Positions 9,872 to 19,449 are shown, numbered from the stretch's first letter. The stretch is 19,449 bases of DNA from Candolleomyces eurysporus (GCA_027579435.1 JANBPK010001366.1:1-19449), one strand, 5' to 3'. Program-made: numbers and translations. Notes: generated by a model not told the origin, from the sequence alone.

Positions 9872-10564
9872 CGAGCTGCTGATGTTAGGTCAAGAGGGTG
9901 AGATTAGTTGGAAAAGAACGTCGAAGTGAGTGGAAAACGTCGCAGAGGGGTGCCAGCAGATGAAAGAAAAGAGAAAGAGCAGAATGGGTCATTTTGTTTT
10001 GAATGAGAGTGTCTTGGAGGCTTGGAGGCTTCTTGGCGACAGCAAATGCTCTGTCGTTGTCGCTGATTGTTGGAGCTTCCTCCTGTGCCAACAGATTCTT
10101 GGCCTGCCAAGCCGATGACGAGGATAGTAGATACCCTCGTCCTCCGAGAAGCACTACTCAGCACAACTAGCCATTCTGCAGGAAGCTCTACGGCGCCAGC
10201 TCGTTTCATTGAGCCAACATGTAATGCTTCAAGCGTGAAGAGGCGCGACCAAGTCGTGGTGCAGGTCGAGAAAGGGAATAGGTGAACCCAGTTAGGGGCA
10301 TTTCCTAAATTGGTGCGTGTTGATCTGAGCAGCTTGGCTTCCCCATCAAGCCCGAAGGCGAAAGCTCATATCGAAAGTTCCTGGCGACCAATGCCCTCTT
10401 CTAAGAGCCCTGTGATGTTATACGTACCCAGCACACATGGTGTCTCGGCTCTCCAGCACTAATTCGACGAAGAGCAAGGGAGAAAACTGAGTGCATTCCG
10501 ATCATACAGTGTGTGCACCCACGATTCTTGTACAGACGTACCAATTCAATTGACGACAGTCATC
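9872..10564 (-). promoter_or_regulatory. Spacer between peptidase gene and GH79 copy 2, with CT-rich promoter tract
   Basis: This 693-bp spacer holds the 3' end region of the acylaminoacyl-peptidase gene and the promoter of GH79 copy 2, both leftward. Read on the minus strand, 9990-9955 is a long CT-rich tract (CTCTTTCTCTTTTCTTTC), about 85-120 bases before the ATG at 9871. Such pyrimidine tracts are common at fungal core promoters. No clear TATA box was found, and the frames in this spacer show no recognisable protein. Confidence 0.4.
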
Positions 10565-13051
10565 TTACTGTAAATCCGTCTTGGCTTTCGCAAACCAATC
10601 TCGAGTGGCTTCAAAGCAGACCTTGGCAGTTTCCACGCCATCCAACGGATGACTCTCTCCTTCGAAGACCAACATATCCACTTGGCTCTTATCCTGGAAT
10701 CGTGCCTTCAACGCATGGTAGTACTCAATTCCATGTGTCGGTGCGACTCGACGGTCAGACAGGCCAATGAAGAGTTGGGTAGGCGTCTTGACAGCATCAA
10801 CATAAGAAATTGGCGAGGCTGCTTGGAGTTTCTCGAATGTCTGGCTGTTCATCAGAGGAGGCGAGTGACCCTTGGAAGTGACGGTGGTAGAAGCCGACGA
10901 GCCTTGCGACGACGACTTTATAGGGTACGAACATCCGAATTCTGAATAGTACCAGTCTGGTATATCAGTCGCTGTCGTGTCTCCCCCAGAGATGACGGGA
11001 TTGCGCATGCTCGCTGCCGTGAACTTGTCGGGGAACTGTCCAATGACTTGAAGTGTGTGAGAGAAGGCCACTGCCTCGTATCGCATTGGAGAACTTACGA
11101 TGAGCGGTCAAGAATCCTCCATGGCTGCCACCCATTACGAAAAGCTTGCCAGGACCGTCTTCGGCGATGCCAAGTTTGATGAGGTGCTCCACCGACGCCA
11201 TGCAATCGTCAACATCGAGTCGCCCGCAGTTGCCCAGTAATGCCCGGATTGAAGCTTCGCCAAATCCTAGTGAGCCAGTATAGTTGAGAAGAGAAAACGT
11301 GTCTGAAACCGAGTTAGGATCGTCAGAGAGTATGACGGTAGACGGTGACGTACATCCTTCGAGAACAAGAGCTGTTGTTGTAGGGTTAAAGGCTGTCGTG
11401 ACGGTGGCATGAGGACCTCCATGTGGCATAAGAACACACGGAGGAACGCTGCCAGTGCTCGAAGACTGGACGACGATCGTTTCCGCAGGCTCTCGGCCAG
11501 GAATCTTGATAATCTGCGTTTTTATCGAAGCAAGAGCGGTTGCAACTGAAGACTGGTGAGCGAGAGCACAGGGAAAGAAAGAACCAAAACACACTTACCA
11601 TCTTCACCAATAGTGGGCTGATCCACGACCTTCCAAGATACATTCTTAACATCACGAATGTCGGCCACTACGACCTCATACGGTACCGCTGGTGTGCTTC
11701 TTGAGCATACAATTCGAGACTTTCCGTCAGTCGCGAGCACAGCCCAACTGTACGTGTCCCCTGGATCAAGTACAGTGATTTCGCCCTTGAACGAGACAAG
11801 GATGACGACAGTGCGGGATCCGTAGTGAGTGTGAAGGGCGATATGCGTAGGAGAGTCCGAGTTGATTGAAAGGAGGAGCGATGATGGCAAATTGGCAGCA
11901 GGATAAAGACCAGGGAAGCCGTCCGATCGTGGTTGCTCAACGACATTGATCAATGTGCTTGTGCTGGAGTCGGTGAGATTGTCGGAATCGGAGTTGGGGG
12001 CAAAATACAACATCGATGTCTTGGCATGTGCACCACCCGACGCTTCAGCCAACCAAAGTAAGTCGTTTCCTACTGTGCGGGGCGACCGGCAAGATATTTC
12101 AGGTGCGGTGAGTTTCTTGAGCTTGCATTGCCATTCCGAAGGGTTTTCCGCCGGGGACAGCTTGATTCTCCATATGCCGCTGGGTCGATTGAAGCAAAAC
12201 TTGACACCGAGGAGGCGCCAATCGGGCTGCAGCTCGTATGCGGTAGCGAAGAGCGTAAGGGGTGAGGATGGCGAGAAGATGCATTGGCCGAGGTAAAGAT
12301 TGTCGGGGGTGGCGATTCGGGATACCTTCGCGTGTGATTGGTCCCAGTGGACAATGAATGCCGTTGGCCGACGTTTGCCTGACAGTCCTTCCCCAAGGTC
12401 AGGTTTGAACCTAAACTTGGCGTATGGGTCCTCGTCGGATTTTTCAACGACTCTTTCGGCCGTATAGACAATCGAGGATTCTTCATGACTGAAGGAAAGT
12501 GAGCCGAGAAATTCTGTGGGCCGGTCAATGCTGATCCCTCTGAACAACTCTATAACACTTACCGTCAGGATAGAATGCACCATGTTCATCTGACACGTCC
12601 AAGTTGAACTTGAGGGCTTCTCCCTCCCAGATCTCCACGAATCGTTTCGTTCCAGAGCCGTTCTTCACTTCACGAAGAACAACACGTTTCCGACCACTGG
12701 GTGAGTAGCGCGCTGCAACGTAGTCAACTTCCTGAGTTGGTAGCTGTATCGCTTCGCCTGATGGTGGTAAGACGATGTTCTTGAGCAAAGTCTTCTTCAC
12801 ATTTCGCTCGTGGTCCCGCACAGAGAACGATAATTGGATTGCTTTTCTCTTGATCAGATACAACTAGCTGTCCCCAAACGCAGGCTGAACGTACCTTGTG
12901 ACGATCCTAGGAACTGTGCGCCAGTAGGCACCGGGATCTCAGCGAGTTTGGTGTACATCGTCCGTCGAGATACAAGAGAAAGCGCGTTGGATGGCGATAT
13001 CGCGGCTTGGAACCGACATCGCAAAGGCTGAAGAAGACGATGAAAGGTCAT
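10565..13051 (-). CDS. Acylaminoacyl-peptidase (acylamino-acid-releasing enzyme, family S9C)
   Basis: Serine peptidase of the prolyl oligopeptidase family, which removes N-acylated amino acids from peptide N-termini. Six minus-strand exons: 13051-12895 (or 12958-12895), 12841-12563, 12513-11599, 11545-11354, 11302-11099, 11046-10565. From the ATG at 12958 this gives 711 residues (2136 nt, in frame), close to the usual size of about 730; from 13051 it gives 742. The N-terminal half (about 10-430) is the beta-propeller region, with SVRDHERN and EFLGSLSFS. The C-terminal hydrolase domain shows HGGPH, LNYTGSLGFGE, the nucleophile Ser543 in GGSHGG, Asp649 in LSDRRV and His684 in GESHP, a complete triad. 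The ATG at 12958 has A at -3. The upstream ATG adds 31 residues that look like a mitochondrial presequence. First-intron acceptor 12842 (AAAAG) is the least certain junction. Confidence 0.93.
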
Positions 13052-13160
13052 GGGTTCGACCGATCGTGACTAATCGTTCCAATTGCAGCCGGAGAGCGCC
13101 CAATCCTTGAATTGAGCGCTAGACAGGTAAAAGTCTTGGCAAAGAAATGCCTCTTAACAC

Positions 13161-13430
13161 CTAGACCCCAAAGGCGCAGGAACTTTCAGAAAACCAAGTG
13201 TTCGTTGTGCCCGTCACGGTCCAAGCCATTGTTTGCCCAAGGATCAGTGGGCGTGAGAATACCGACAAACCCGACAAACCTTTGGTCGTTCGACTCCACC
13301 TCCGTGACGACACACAGAACGATGTGTTTCCGTTCCATGAGACGCCGTGATGGAGGACTGCGGCCTCGGCTACCACGGAGCTCGAGAAAGTTGGGGCTTC
13401 TCCACTGGGTCTTCCTCTGCAAATAATCTA
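13161..13430 (-). pseudogene. Possible decayed coding fragment, unrecognised
   Basis: On the minus strand one frame runs about 78 codons (13422-13186) and contains IVLCVVTEVESNDQRFVGFV, followed after some residues by GLDRDGHNEHLVF and a stop. The strand-loop-strand feel of the first part recalls GNAT-type acetyltransferases, but the acetyl-CoA loop (Q/RxxGxG/A) is not visible. There is no ATG with a plausible N-terminus and no splice chain. It may be a relic or a chance frame. Confidence 0.2.
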
Positions 13431-14786
13431 GCTACGAAGAGGGTGAAAAGTTAAAACTGGTGGTGCAAGACGGCTGTACATTACGATTACTCACGTCACT
13501 CGGCATTCGGAATACCGATATAGGTCTAGCACGTAGAGTAAGACTCCCTCGGCCCTAGTAGCAATGAATTTCGCGAAGATCTAAACGCAGGAAGGTGTCG
13601 AGGCCGAGTCATTATAACGCTCAATTGAGGCCGAGAATTCGGGCTCACTCTGAATGAGCTGCTTCCTAGAACTTAGAGTAGCAATCTGGTTTCGGCTCCT
13701 CAGGGACTATTCAATGAGTGTTCAAGTCCTTTTTACGAAAGGCCCTCGGACGCGTGTTGGGCTGACGTCCGAGCATTCCTGCTGCTATACTTCTTGAGCA
13801 GAGTTTGGCAAAGCGCCAGATCGTGACTATGTGTTTTCAAACTCCTGGTCCGTGTACCCCGGATTCCTCAAGATTATATCACACAATAGGGGGCGGAAGA
13901 CGAAGTACAGGGCCATGATGGTTAGGGAAGAGATGAGATGGAAAAAAAAAAGCTGGATTGGCCGGGCAAGGCAATGGTAAAACGCCGCTTCGAAAACTCC
14001 CACACCGATTTGGTTAGGGTATTGCCATTTTCTCTGTCAAGCTGACAGACGAAGTAAGCAGCTTTTCACCCTAGTGGTGAGCTCAGAACTCATACCGCTC
14101 CACGTAGGCAAATTGATCGATTGACCTTGCGGTCCTTGTGACTTCGCATGGCGAAAGTTTGCAGTGAAAGGTGTTCGTTCATCCACCCGTATGAGGAGGT
14201 CGAGTTAACAACAATTTCGGGAATGAGGCATACCCCACGCTATACCAGCAAGGATGCTTTTTTACCCTTTTTACTGATTCACGAGACAGCTATGTGGATG
14301 GGGTCCTCCCGTTAGCGAATTTGGGGTATTAGTGGATGCCCAGTACCTACCCCGGTACCCATTGACAGCGGAACGCTTCTGAGGTTTGAATCAGCAGCGG
14401 CTTCTTGTTTTTTGACAGCGGCTCTCACTATCTACTTACCCGTAGAACATGGACTTGAGTGCGCCATATCCATCCGATGTGATGTAATGCTTAAAAGTAG
14501 GGCCACGGGGTCGCATTTAGCACCTATGCTTAACAATCACTACTTCACCGAGAGCTCGTTCCCAACTTTCAGTCTGAGGTTCGAGTACGCTCGCCGATGA
14601 TATCTCACTAATATCCTGTAGGGCTACCTCAATGCAGCCTCAGTCAGCAACCTTGGTTCTTTGAGCTTTGTCAGCACTACGAGCACGTCACTCTTCCTGA
14701 ACATTACCACCAAATGCTCGAATCTGAGGCTCAAGCTCTTCTTGAGCTAGTCTTACTCATCATCATGGGAGCTAGGCTGGCCCAGA

Positions 14787-14793
14787 TATATAT
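14787..14793 (+). promoter_or_regulatory. TATA-like element of the oxygenase gene
   Basis: TATATAT lies 72 bases before the ATG at 14865 and is followed by a C/T-rich stretch (ACTGTCTCATTC, then CCCCCCC near 14830) that would suit a start-site region. The spacing is typical for a fungal TATA promoter with a short 5' UTR. The transcription start itself is not determined. Confidence 0.55.
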
Positions 14794-14864
14794 TGGGCAA
14801 GCGCAATGAAATCTTCACTGTCTCATTCAATACCCCCCCTGTTTCAAGCTAGTACTCCTCTGCA

Positions 14865-15825
14865 ATGGCCTCCACCGATATCTCGTCTACCCCTGCTTTG
14901 CTCTCTTACTTCGTTCCCCCTGAGAATGGTGTTCGCGCATACCAGAAAATCAATGCCGATCCCATCACAGGAGAACGAGAGCACAACTTCACGAGGTCCA
15001 AGCACAATGCGGTCATCGAGAACGTGAGAGGGAAGGAAGACCAATACACAATAGACAACTCCGGTTTCCAGTTCGTTCGCTCACCTGCGAAGCACACCTC
15101 GTTCAACAATGACGACGAGATCGAGAAGGAATACTACCCAGAGAGTATTGACTTGCTGAAGAAGCTTACTGGTGCCAGTCGAGTCGTTATCTTCGACCAT
15201 AGTGAGTATTGAGGTTCACTCCCTATTAAACTCACTTGGTGACCCTAATGTACCCATAGCCATTCGTCGACAACGCCCTGGAGAGATTGACGACACTCCC
15301 CAGAAGCGTCAACCCGTCTCCCAGGTTCATGTTGATCAGACCACAAAGGCCTCCATCGCTCGTGTTCACCGACACCTCCCCGCTGAGGACGTCCCACGCC
15401 TGCTGGAGAAGAGGTTCCAGATAATCAATCTCTGGCGACCTATCAATGTCCCTGCATTGAGGTGGCCCTTGGCTCTCTGTGATTACAGGAGCGTCGATCC
15501 CACGAAGGATCCCCTTCCCGTCGCTTTGGTATATCCTGACCGAGAGGGAGAAACATACGGAATCACGTACAATCCTAACCACCGTTGGAAGTATCTGCGA
15601 GGCATGACGCCGGAGGAGGCTGTCTTGATTAAATGGTACGCCCCTTTCTGAAATTGTGAAAGTATGAAAGCTTGGAGTTGACGATGGAGCCATAGCTTTG
15701 ACTCCGTTCAAGATGGCAGCGTTGCGGTCTTCACGCCTCATACAGGCTTTGAAGATCCGACTACCCCTCCGGATGCCCCTAATCGTGAATCTATTGAGCT
15801 CCGTGCTCTTGTCTTCTACGACTAG
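14865..15825 (+). CDS. CmcJ/AsaB-like hydroxylase/desaturase (non-heme iron oxygenase family)
   Basis: Putative oxidoreductase of the CmcJ/NvfI/AsaB family, which includes cephalosporin C-7 methoxylation protein CmcJ and fungal hydroxylase/desaturases such as AsaB; many members act on secondary metabolites. Three exons: 14865-15201, 15260-15635, 15696-15825; 843 nt, 280 residues, a normal size. Visible family features: SYFVPPENG near the N-terminus, FQFVRSPAKHTSF, VIFDHTIRR across the first junction, and INLWRPIN. A likely metal-binding HxD lies at H136/D138 in SQVHVDQT. KCFDS spans the second junction, with the distal His H253 in FTPHTGFED and Arg274 in IELRALVFYD at the C-terminus. The 2-His-1-Asp reading is inference from spacing. 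The ATG has G at -3. No neighbouring biosynthetic enzymes support a cluster. A relic of the 3' end of a second copy lies downstream. Confidence 0.88.
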
Positions 15826-16044
15826 ATATATTATCTGTAGATTTCACTGTATATTCGTGAGTGTAGAAATCAGTGCTTAGTCCGATGAAAAATTGCCCTC
15901 GAGCTCGAAATCGGAGCGATGAGGCTCAATCAGGCTATCTCAACTCAAATTGTAAGGTCGTTAGGCGAAGAGATTCACGGAGTGCTCACATACAAGCAGC
16001 CTTGAGTCTAACACTGACCTCCCTTGAGCATTCGCATATCTGAG

Positions 16045-16077
16045 TGAATTTGCGCGGCTTTGTCTTCTACGACTAGA
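16045..16077 (+). pseudogene. Relic of the 3' end of a second oxygenase copy
   Basis: The 18-nt run TTGTCTTCTACGACTAGA at 16060-16077 repeats exactly the stop-codon region of the oxygenase gene at 15809-15826. Reading back in the same frame gives VNLRGFVFYD then TAG, against IELRALVFYD then TAG in the gene, so similarity extends beyond the exact repeat at the protein level with wobble differences. An in-frame TGA lies a few codons further upstream. This fits the decayed 3' end of a tandem paralogue. The rest of the copy is missing or unrecognisable. Confidence 0.6.
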
Positions 16078-16383
16078 GATGATCTCAATAATCTTCGACC
16101 GTACAGTATTGACGGCATGCAATGTTTTGTTAGAATCTGGGAGCAATCGGCGCTTAACAACGGCGCTCGAGTAGAAATTCGTGTTGCTGGCGTGGCAGAC
16201 CGTCGACTCGACGGTTACACACCAGCTCAACTACTCATCCTGTTTTACCTGAAATATTGAGAGGATGAGCATTTGTGGACTTCTCGCCTGGTACAGACGA
16301 TTGGCGAGGTCGAGTCCTAGGACTTCGGCAGGCATGACGGCGGTGTGTCGGAAATTCAAATGCTGATCTGCAATTCGAGAGAC

Positions 16384-16638
16384 TATATAATGCCAGGAAA
16401 TTATTCTCCTCTCTCGTTCTACTTCTTTCCCCAGCTTTCATCTGCTCGAGGGACTAGATTGAGATCCCCGCCTTCATATATTTCACCGAATGGTTGAGCT
16501 CACGTACCCTGCAGCCCATGATAATCCCTGCCGGCGGCAGGATCGTCGTGGCGTGGGTGCGTGAGCTTTCTTCCTTTCTAGTAAGCAGGCAAGAAACCAG
16601 CACGCCGTTCGACCCTTTGAATGCTGTCTCCTTCACAG
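16384..16638 (+). promoter_or_regulatory. Importin promoter and leader: TATA box, upstream ORF, possible 5'-UTR intron
   Basis: TATATAA at 16384-16390 is followed by a CT-rich tract (16405-16442), a typical fungal core promoter, but the importin ATG is 270 bases further on. Between them lies an ATG at 16490 opening a 24-codon reading frame that ends at 16564. A donor GTGCGT at 16557 and an acceptor CTTCACAG at 16638 could remove an 82-nt leader intron. Splicing there would delete the small ORF's stop. These elements are seen in the sequence; their use is inferred. Confidence 0.4.
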
Positions 16639-16660
16639 CCAACCAGGAGCCCTTTACACG

Positions 16661-19449
16661 ATGGCAGATTTCAGCTTTTTACCTACTCTGTCAACCTCGG
16701 ACGTTGAAAGAGCCGCCCAAGTCAGTGCTTGACGTCGAACGCTTTCGAATCCAACTTGAACTCCTCTCGATAGTTGATCCAACTGGGATATGGCCCCTCA
16801 ACATCGACGACGACTCCGGACGATCTCAAACGGCTTCAACAAGAGCTATTTGACATGCAAAGGAGACCCGAAGCGTGGGGATTGGTGATACCGCTGCTGA
16901 ACCATGAAGATCAGAATGTGCAGTTCTTTGGTGCGCATACCGCACAGGTGAAGGTCGCTCGAGATTGGTGAATTTCCATGCTAGAGGAAGTCTCATAAGC
17001 TATGACTGATGAGTCGATTTTAGGGATACTTTCCCTCAAGAACACGCAGAACAACTACGTGACTTGCTGGTCCAGTTGACGGCGCACTCGGTCGCCATTN
17101 GGGAGGGGTACCTTCATTCTCAGAAAGCTGTTCGTTGCTGTGCGTATGCCGACTAAGCCTGAGAGTAACAATTTCTTATGGCTAGAGCAGTTATCCTCGC
17201 TCGCGATCAAGCTTGTCCCTGGACGTCCCACAAGGTGGCCCGACTGGATCCTGTCGTGTGTCAAGGCATTCTCAGAGAAGGGAGGGTCCGCAGATCGAAT
17301 ACACCAATTCCTAGTTATCGTAGCAGAGGAAGTCAGTGGGACAGATCTTTTGGGTCCTAACAAGTACGTGGCGAAGGCTTTGTCTTGAAGAGAAAGTGCA
17401 AACAACAATTCTCAGATTGCAGGTGCAACAGAGTCTCAAGGACGCGATACCAATGGTCGTGCAGGCGATAACATCCTCAATCAGTCAACCCCGTGGTGTA
17501 GTTCCAATATCGCAAATCCAAGCGGCCTTACAGTGTCTCCAAGCATGGATGTCCATCTTCCCTGCAAGGTTGGTGGTAGATTCCGGGATACGCCATATCT
17601 GACGCGTTTTTCAGCGATCTCACACCCTTTATAACTATCCTCATCGCCCTTCTGGACCCTGCCGAAGATAACGAAGCAGTTTTTGTCGCGGCCTCTGAAG
17701 CTTTGCAGGAAATTATGTCCAAGTCATCACTGTCCGATGGCGCCGCAACCAAGTCGCTTACCGAACCCCTGCTACTCTGGGTCGATGCGATCGGGAGCAA
17801 AGTAGTAGCCTCGACGCTGCAGAAGGGCGACGTCGACGAAATTTCTCATTCGTTGTGCAAATTGTTTGCCGCCTTGGGTGATCACTCGGCTTTATATTTG
17901 GCAGCGAACATCTCCTCTCAGGCGCCGGTGTTTGGCGAGAAGACCAAGGGCTACCTTGTCCAAACGTTTTTACGCTTGATCATGTCGTACACCGGGCTAC
18001 AAGGCTACTATGGCATCGATGAAGAGGAGAGCGAGCTCACACTTGCCTTTTGGTATCTCTTCCAAGAAGCGTTATGGAGTGCAGACTATTTCGAGCAGGA
18101 TGACGATGTAGACGGAAGCGTACCCCCTCCCAGCAAAGATCCCGTTCAGGTCGAGATGGCCAAGGCAGTATACATCGAGCTGGTTCAAATATTGCGTCGC
18201 AAAGTTGCGTTCCCTCCTCCTCCGACTGGATGGACCAAAGGTTAGTAATCCCATGTCGATAGTTTCAAAGCTGACAATTCTCCAGATCAGGTCGAAAAAT
18301 TCAACGTGTACGTTGTTCTATCTCTCAAGCAGATTGTCCATTGATGTGCCCCTAGCTACCGGCGGGACGTTGGCGACACGCTGATCAACGCGTAAGTTTT
18401 TTGCAAAACTACTGGTATCGTCGACTTACGCTTGCTTTCAGTTTCTATGTGATACGAGATGATATGCTGAGCTACTACATTAATGACATTGCACAGCAGC
18501 TAAACACAGAACCTCAGAGTTGGCATGTGAGTCGAAAGTGCTTCATTTTTGTATTCCGTCTGAGTCTCGATGTCCAATAGAATATCGAAGCCAGTCTTCA
18601 TTGCATAATGTCGATTCAGGAAGCCGTCGACCTTGAGAAAGNCCCCCCAGCTTGCTCGAATGTTTAGTCAAGACATTCTCGGAAGATTGCCAACGACAGG
18701 TCACAATCGGCTGCGGAGAACAGCACTCAGTGTCATTGGTACGTTTCCTTGTTGACCGAGGATAATCCTCACTGAACATCATGAATAGGAGCGTATTCCA
18801 CTTGGTTTACCACTAATTCCAAAACATCAGGGACCTCTGACTCTACGCTCCTGCTGAACGTCCTCAATTATGTTGTCACCGCTCTGACCGACCAGGCCCT
18901 CTGCTTGCAAGCCGCTGTTGCGCTGCGAAATCTTTGTGACACCAATAGAAAGGCCCTTGCTCCTCACATTGCAGCATTCGGACAACTCCACGATGGACTA
19001 GAGCGAATTCCTGTGAGTTCACATCCTAACATTCTTTGTATTTAATTTGCCGACTAAGTGCCTTTGCAGGATTCGGAGAAGAGCAAGGTTCTGCAGTCAA
19101 TTGCCAGTGTTATTCAGGCCGTTCCCCCTTCAGAGATGGCGTCCCCGGTTGAAGTGAGTGGCCCTAATGTGAAAAGCATCGAACGCACCGTTGGGCTGAC
19201 TTTTTACGTTATGACCTCTAGGCTATTGTTAGCCCCGTTGTTCAGAAGCTTGTTTCTGCCCTTCAAACGGCGTCGACGGTACCGCTTTTCTGATTTCTCG
19301 GACGAAGATCACTATTCATCACGAGACAGGTCCCGGATGAAGCTCGGGCAATGGTCATTCTTCAGTTAGAAATTCTCTCTGGAATTTCGAAAGGCCTGAC
19401 ACGAACGACTGAAGGCCTGTATACCGAAGACGACGATGATCCAGAGACC
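16661..19449 (+). CDS. Importin-13-type karyopherin (importin-beta superfamily), 5' part
   Basis: Nuclear transport receptor built of HEAT repeats, binding Ran and cargo; it resembles importin-13/Kap122 relatives. Fourteen exons: 16661-16720, 16774-16967, 17024-17139, 17191-17363, 17416-17568, 17615-18240, 18286-18307 (22 nt), 18356-18391, 18442-18526, 18581-18738, 18789-19012, 19070-19153, 19222-19278, 19330-19449. They give 702 residues, continuing past the window (relatives are about 960-1050 residues). Visible features: N-terminal repeat with QRRPEAW and FFGAHTAQVKVARDW (about 71-85), LRKLFVALSSLA (about 115-127, exportin-1/importin-type region), ALGDHSALYL, LTLAFWYLFQEALW, YRRDVGDTLINAFY, GRLPTTGHNRLRRTALSVIG and ALRNLCDTNRK. 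The Ns at 17100 (exon 3) and 18642 (exon 10) are each one surplus base; dropping them keeps every junction in phase. The ATG has A at -3. Overall intron density is high. Confidence 0.9.

Larger units (their letters stand above)
13052..14864. other. Divergent intergenic region between peptidase and oxygenase genes
   Basis: The two flanking genes point away from each other, so this 1.8-kb stretch should hold both promoters. Apart from a possible coding relic on the minus strand (13161-13430) and the TATA-like element near 14787, I see no gene. A run of ten A lies at 13942-13951. No tRNA, transposon ends or strong repeats were found. Confidence 0.5.
15826..16660. other. Intergenic region between oxygenase and importin genes
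   Basis: This 835-bp stretch holds the oxygenase 3' flank, a small relic of a second oxygenase copy (around 16045-16077), an unrecognised open frame that overlaps the relic (16060-16260) and the importin promoter and leader. No further gene is visible. Confidence 0.5.

Noticed and set aside
10858..10930. An extra intron in the last peptidase exon (donor GTTCGT-like, acceptor CCAAG)
   Set aside because: The phases do not match, and reading straight through stays open and gives a plausible Ser-rich insert.
13112..13426. 104-codon plus-strand Arg/Ser-rich frame
   Set aside because: Its composition is typical of an antisense or random frame, with no domain and no splice partner.
14340..14362. 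Small palindromic GGTACC/GTACC sequences
   Set aside because: They are too short and isolated to be transposon ends or an operator.
10565..15825. A biosynthetic gene cluster around the CmcJ-like oxygenase
   Set aside because: Neighbours are a housekeeping peptidase and an importin; no synthase, transferase, transporter or regulator is present.
16494..16853. 119-codon plus-strand frame before and across the start of the importin gene
   Set aside because: It overlaps importin exons 1-2 and their intron in another frame; the importin frame matches conserved family sequence, so this frame is taken as chance.

Overview
The window looks like nuclear DNA of a filamentous basidiomycete, probably an Agaricomycete. 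Coding sequence is cut by many short GT-AG introns (about 45-80 nt). The proteins are fungal in type, and the two GH79 proteins have the signal-peptide, catalytic and GPI-tail layout common in mushroom-forming fungi. Five protein genes can be supported, all rebuilt by hand from splice sites and frame continuity. No RNA gene, CRISPR array or intact transposon was seen.

Layout. Positions 1-4176 hold no gene I can defend: a T-rich, 3'-UTR-like start, a GC-rich patch, scattered non-conserved ORFs, and one decayed coiled-coil-like fragment on the minus strand. Positions 4177-9871 hold two tandem minus-strand genes for GPI-anchored GH79 beta-glucuronidase-like enzymes (10 and 11 exons). They share exon-intron structure down to a 13-nt and a 10-nt micro-exon. 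Positions 10565-13051 hold a minus-strand acylaminoacyl-peptidase (S9C) with a possible alternative mitochondrial start. A 1.8-kb divergent intergenic region follows. Positions 14865-15825 (plus) encode a CmcJ/AsaB-like hydroxylase/desaturase in three exons, and about 250 bp downstream lies a relic of the 3' end of a second copy. From 16661 to the window end (plus) runs an importin-13-type karyopherin: 14 exons, 702 residues visible, 3' end missing.

Functionally this is mixed sequence and not an obvious gene cluster: cell-surface or secreted glucuronide hydrolysis (GH79 pair), N-acetylated peptide turnover (acylaminoacyl-peptidase), a likely secondary-metabolism oxygenase, and nuclear transport.

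All four N characters sit beside a homopolymer run. In the three coding cases, removing the N restores the reading frame exactly, so they look like homopolymer-length ambiguities that would make automatic annotation fail. I see no convincing undescribed system. The best leads are the conserved micro-exons and single intron difference of the GH79 pair, the oxygenase relic, and the two-start arrangement of the peptidase.
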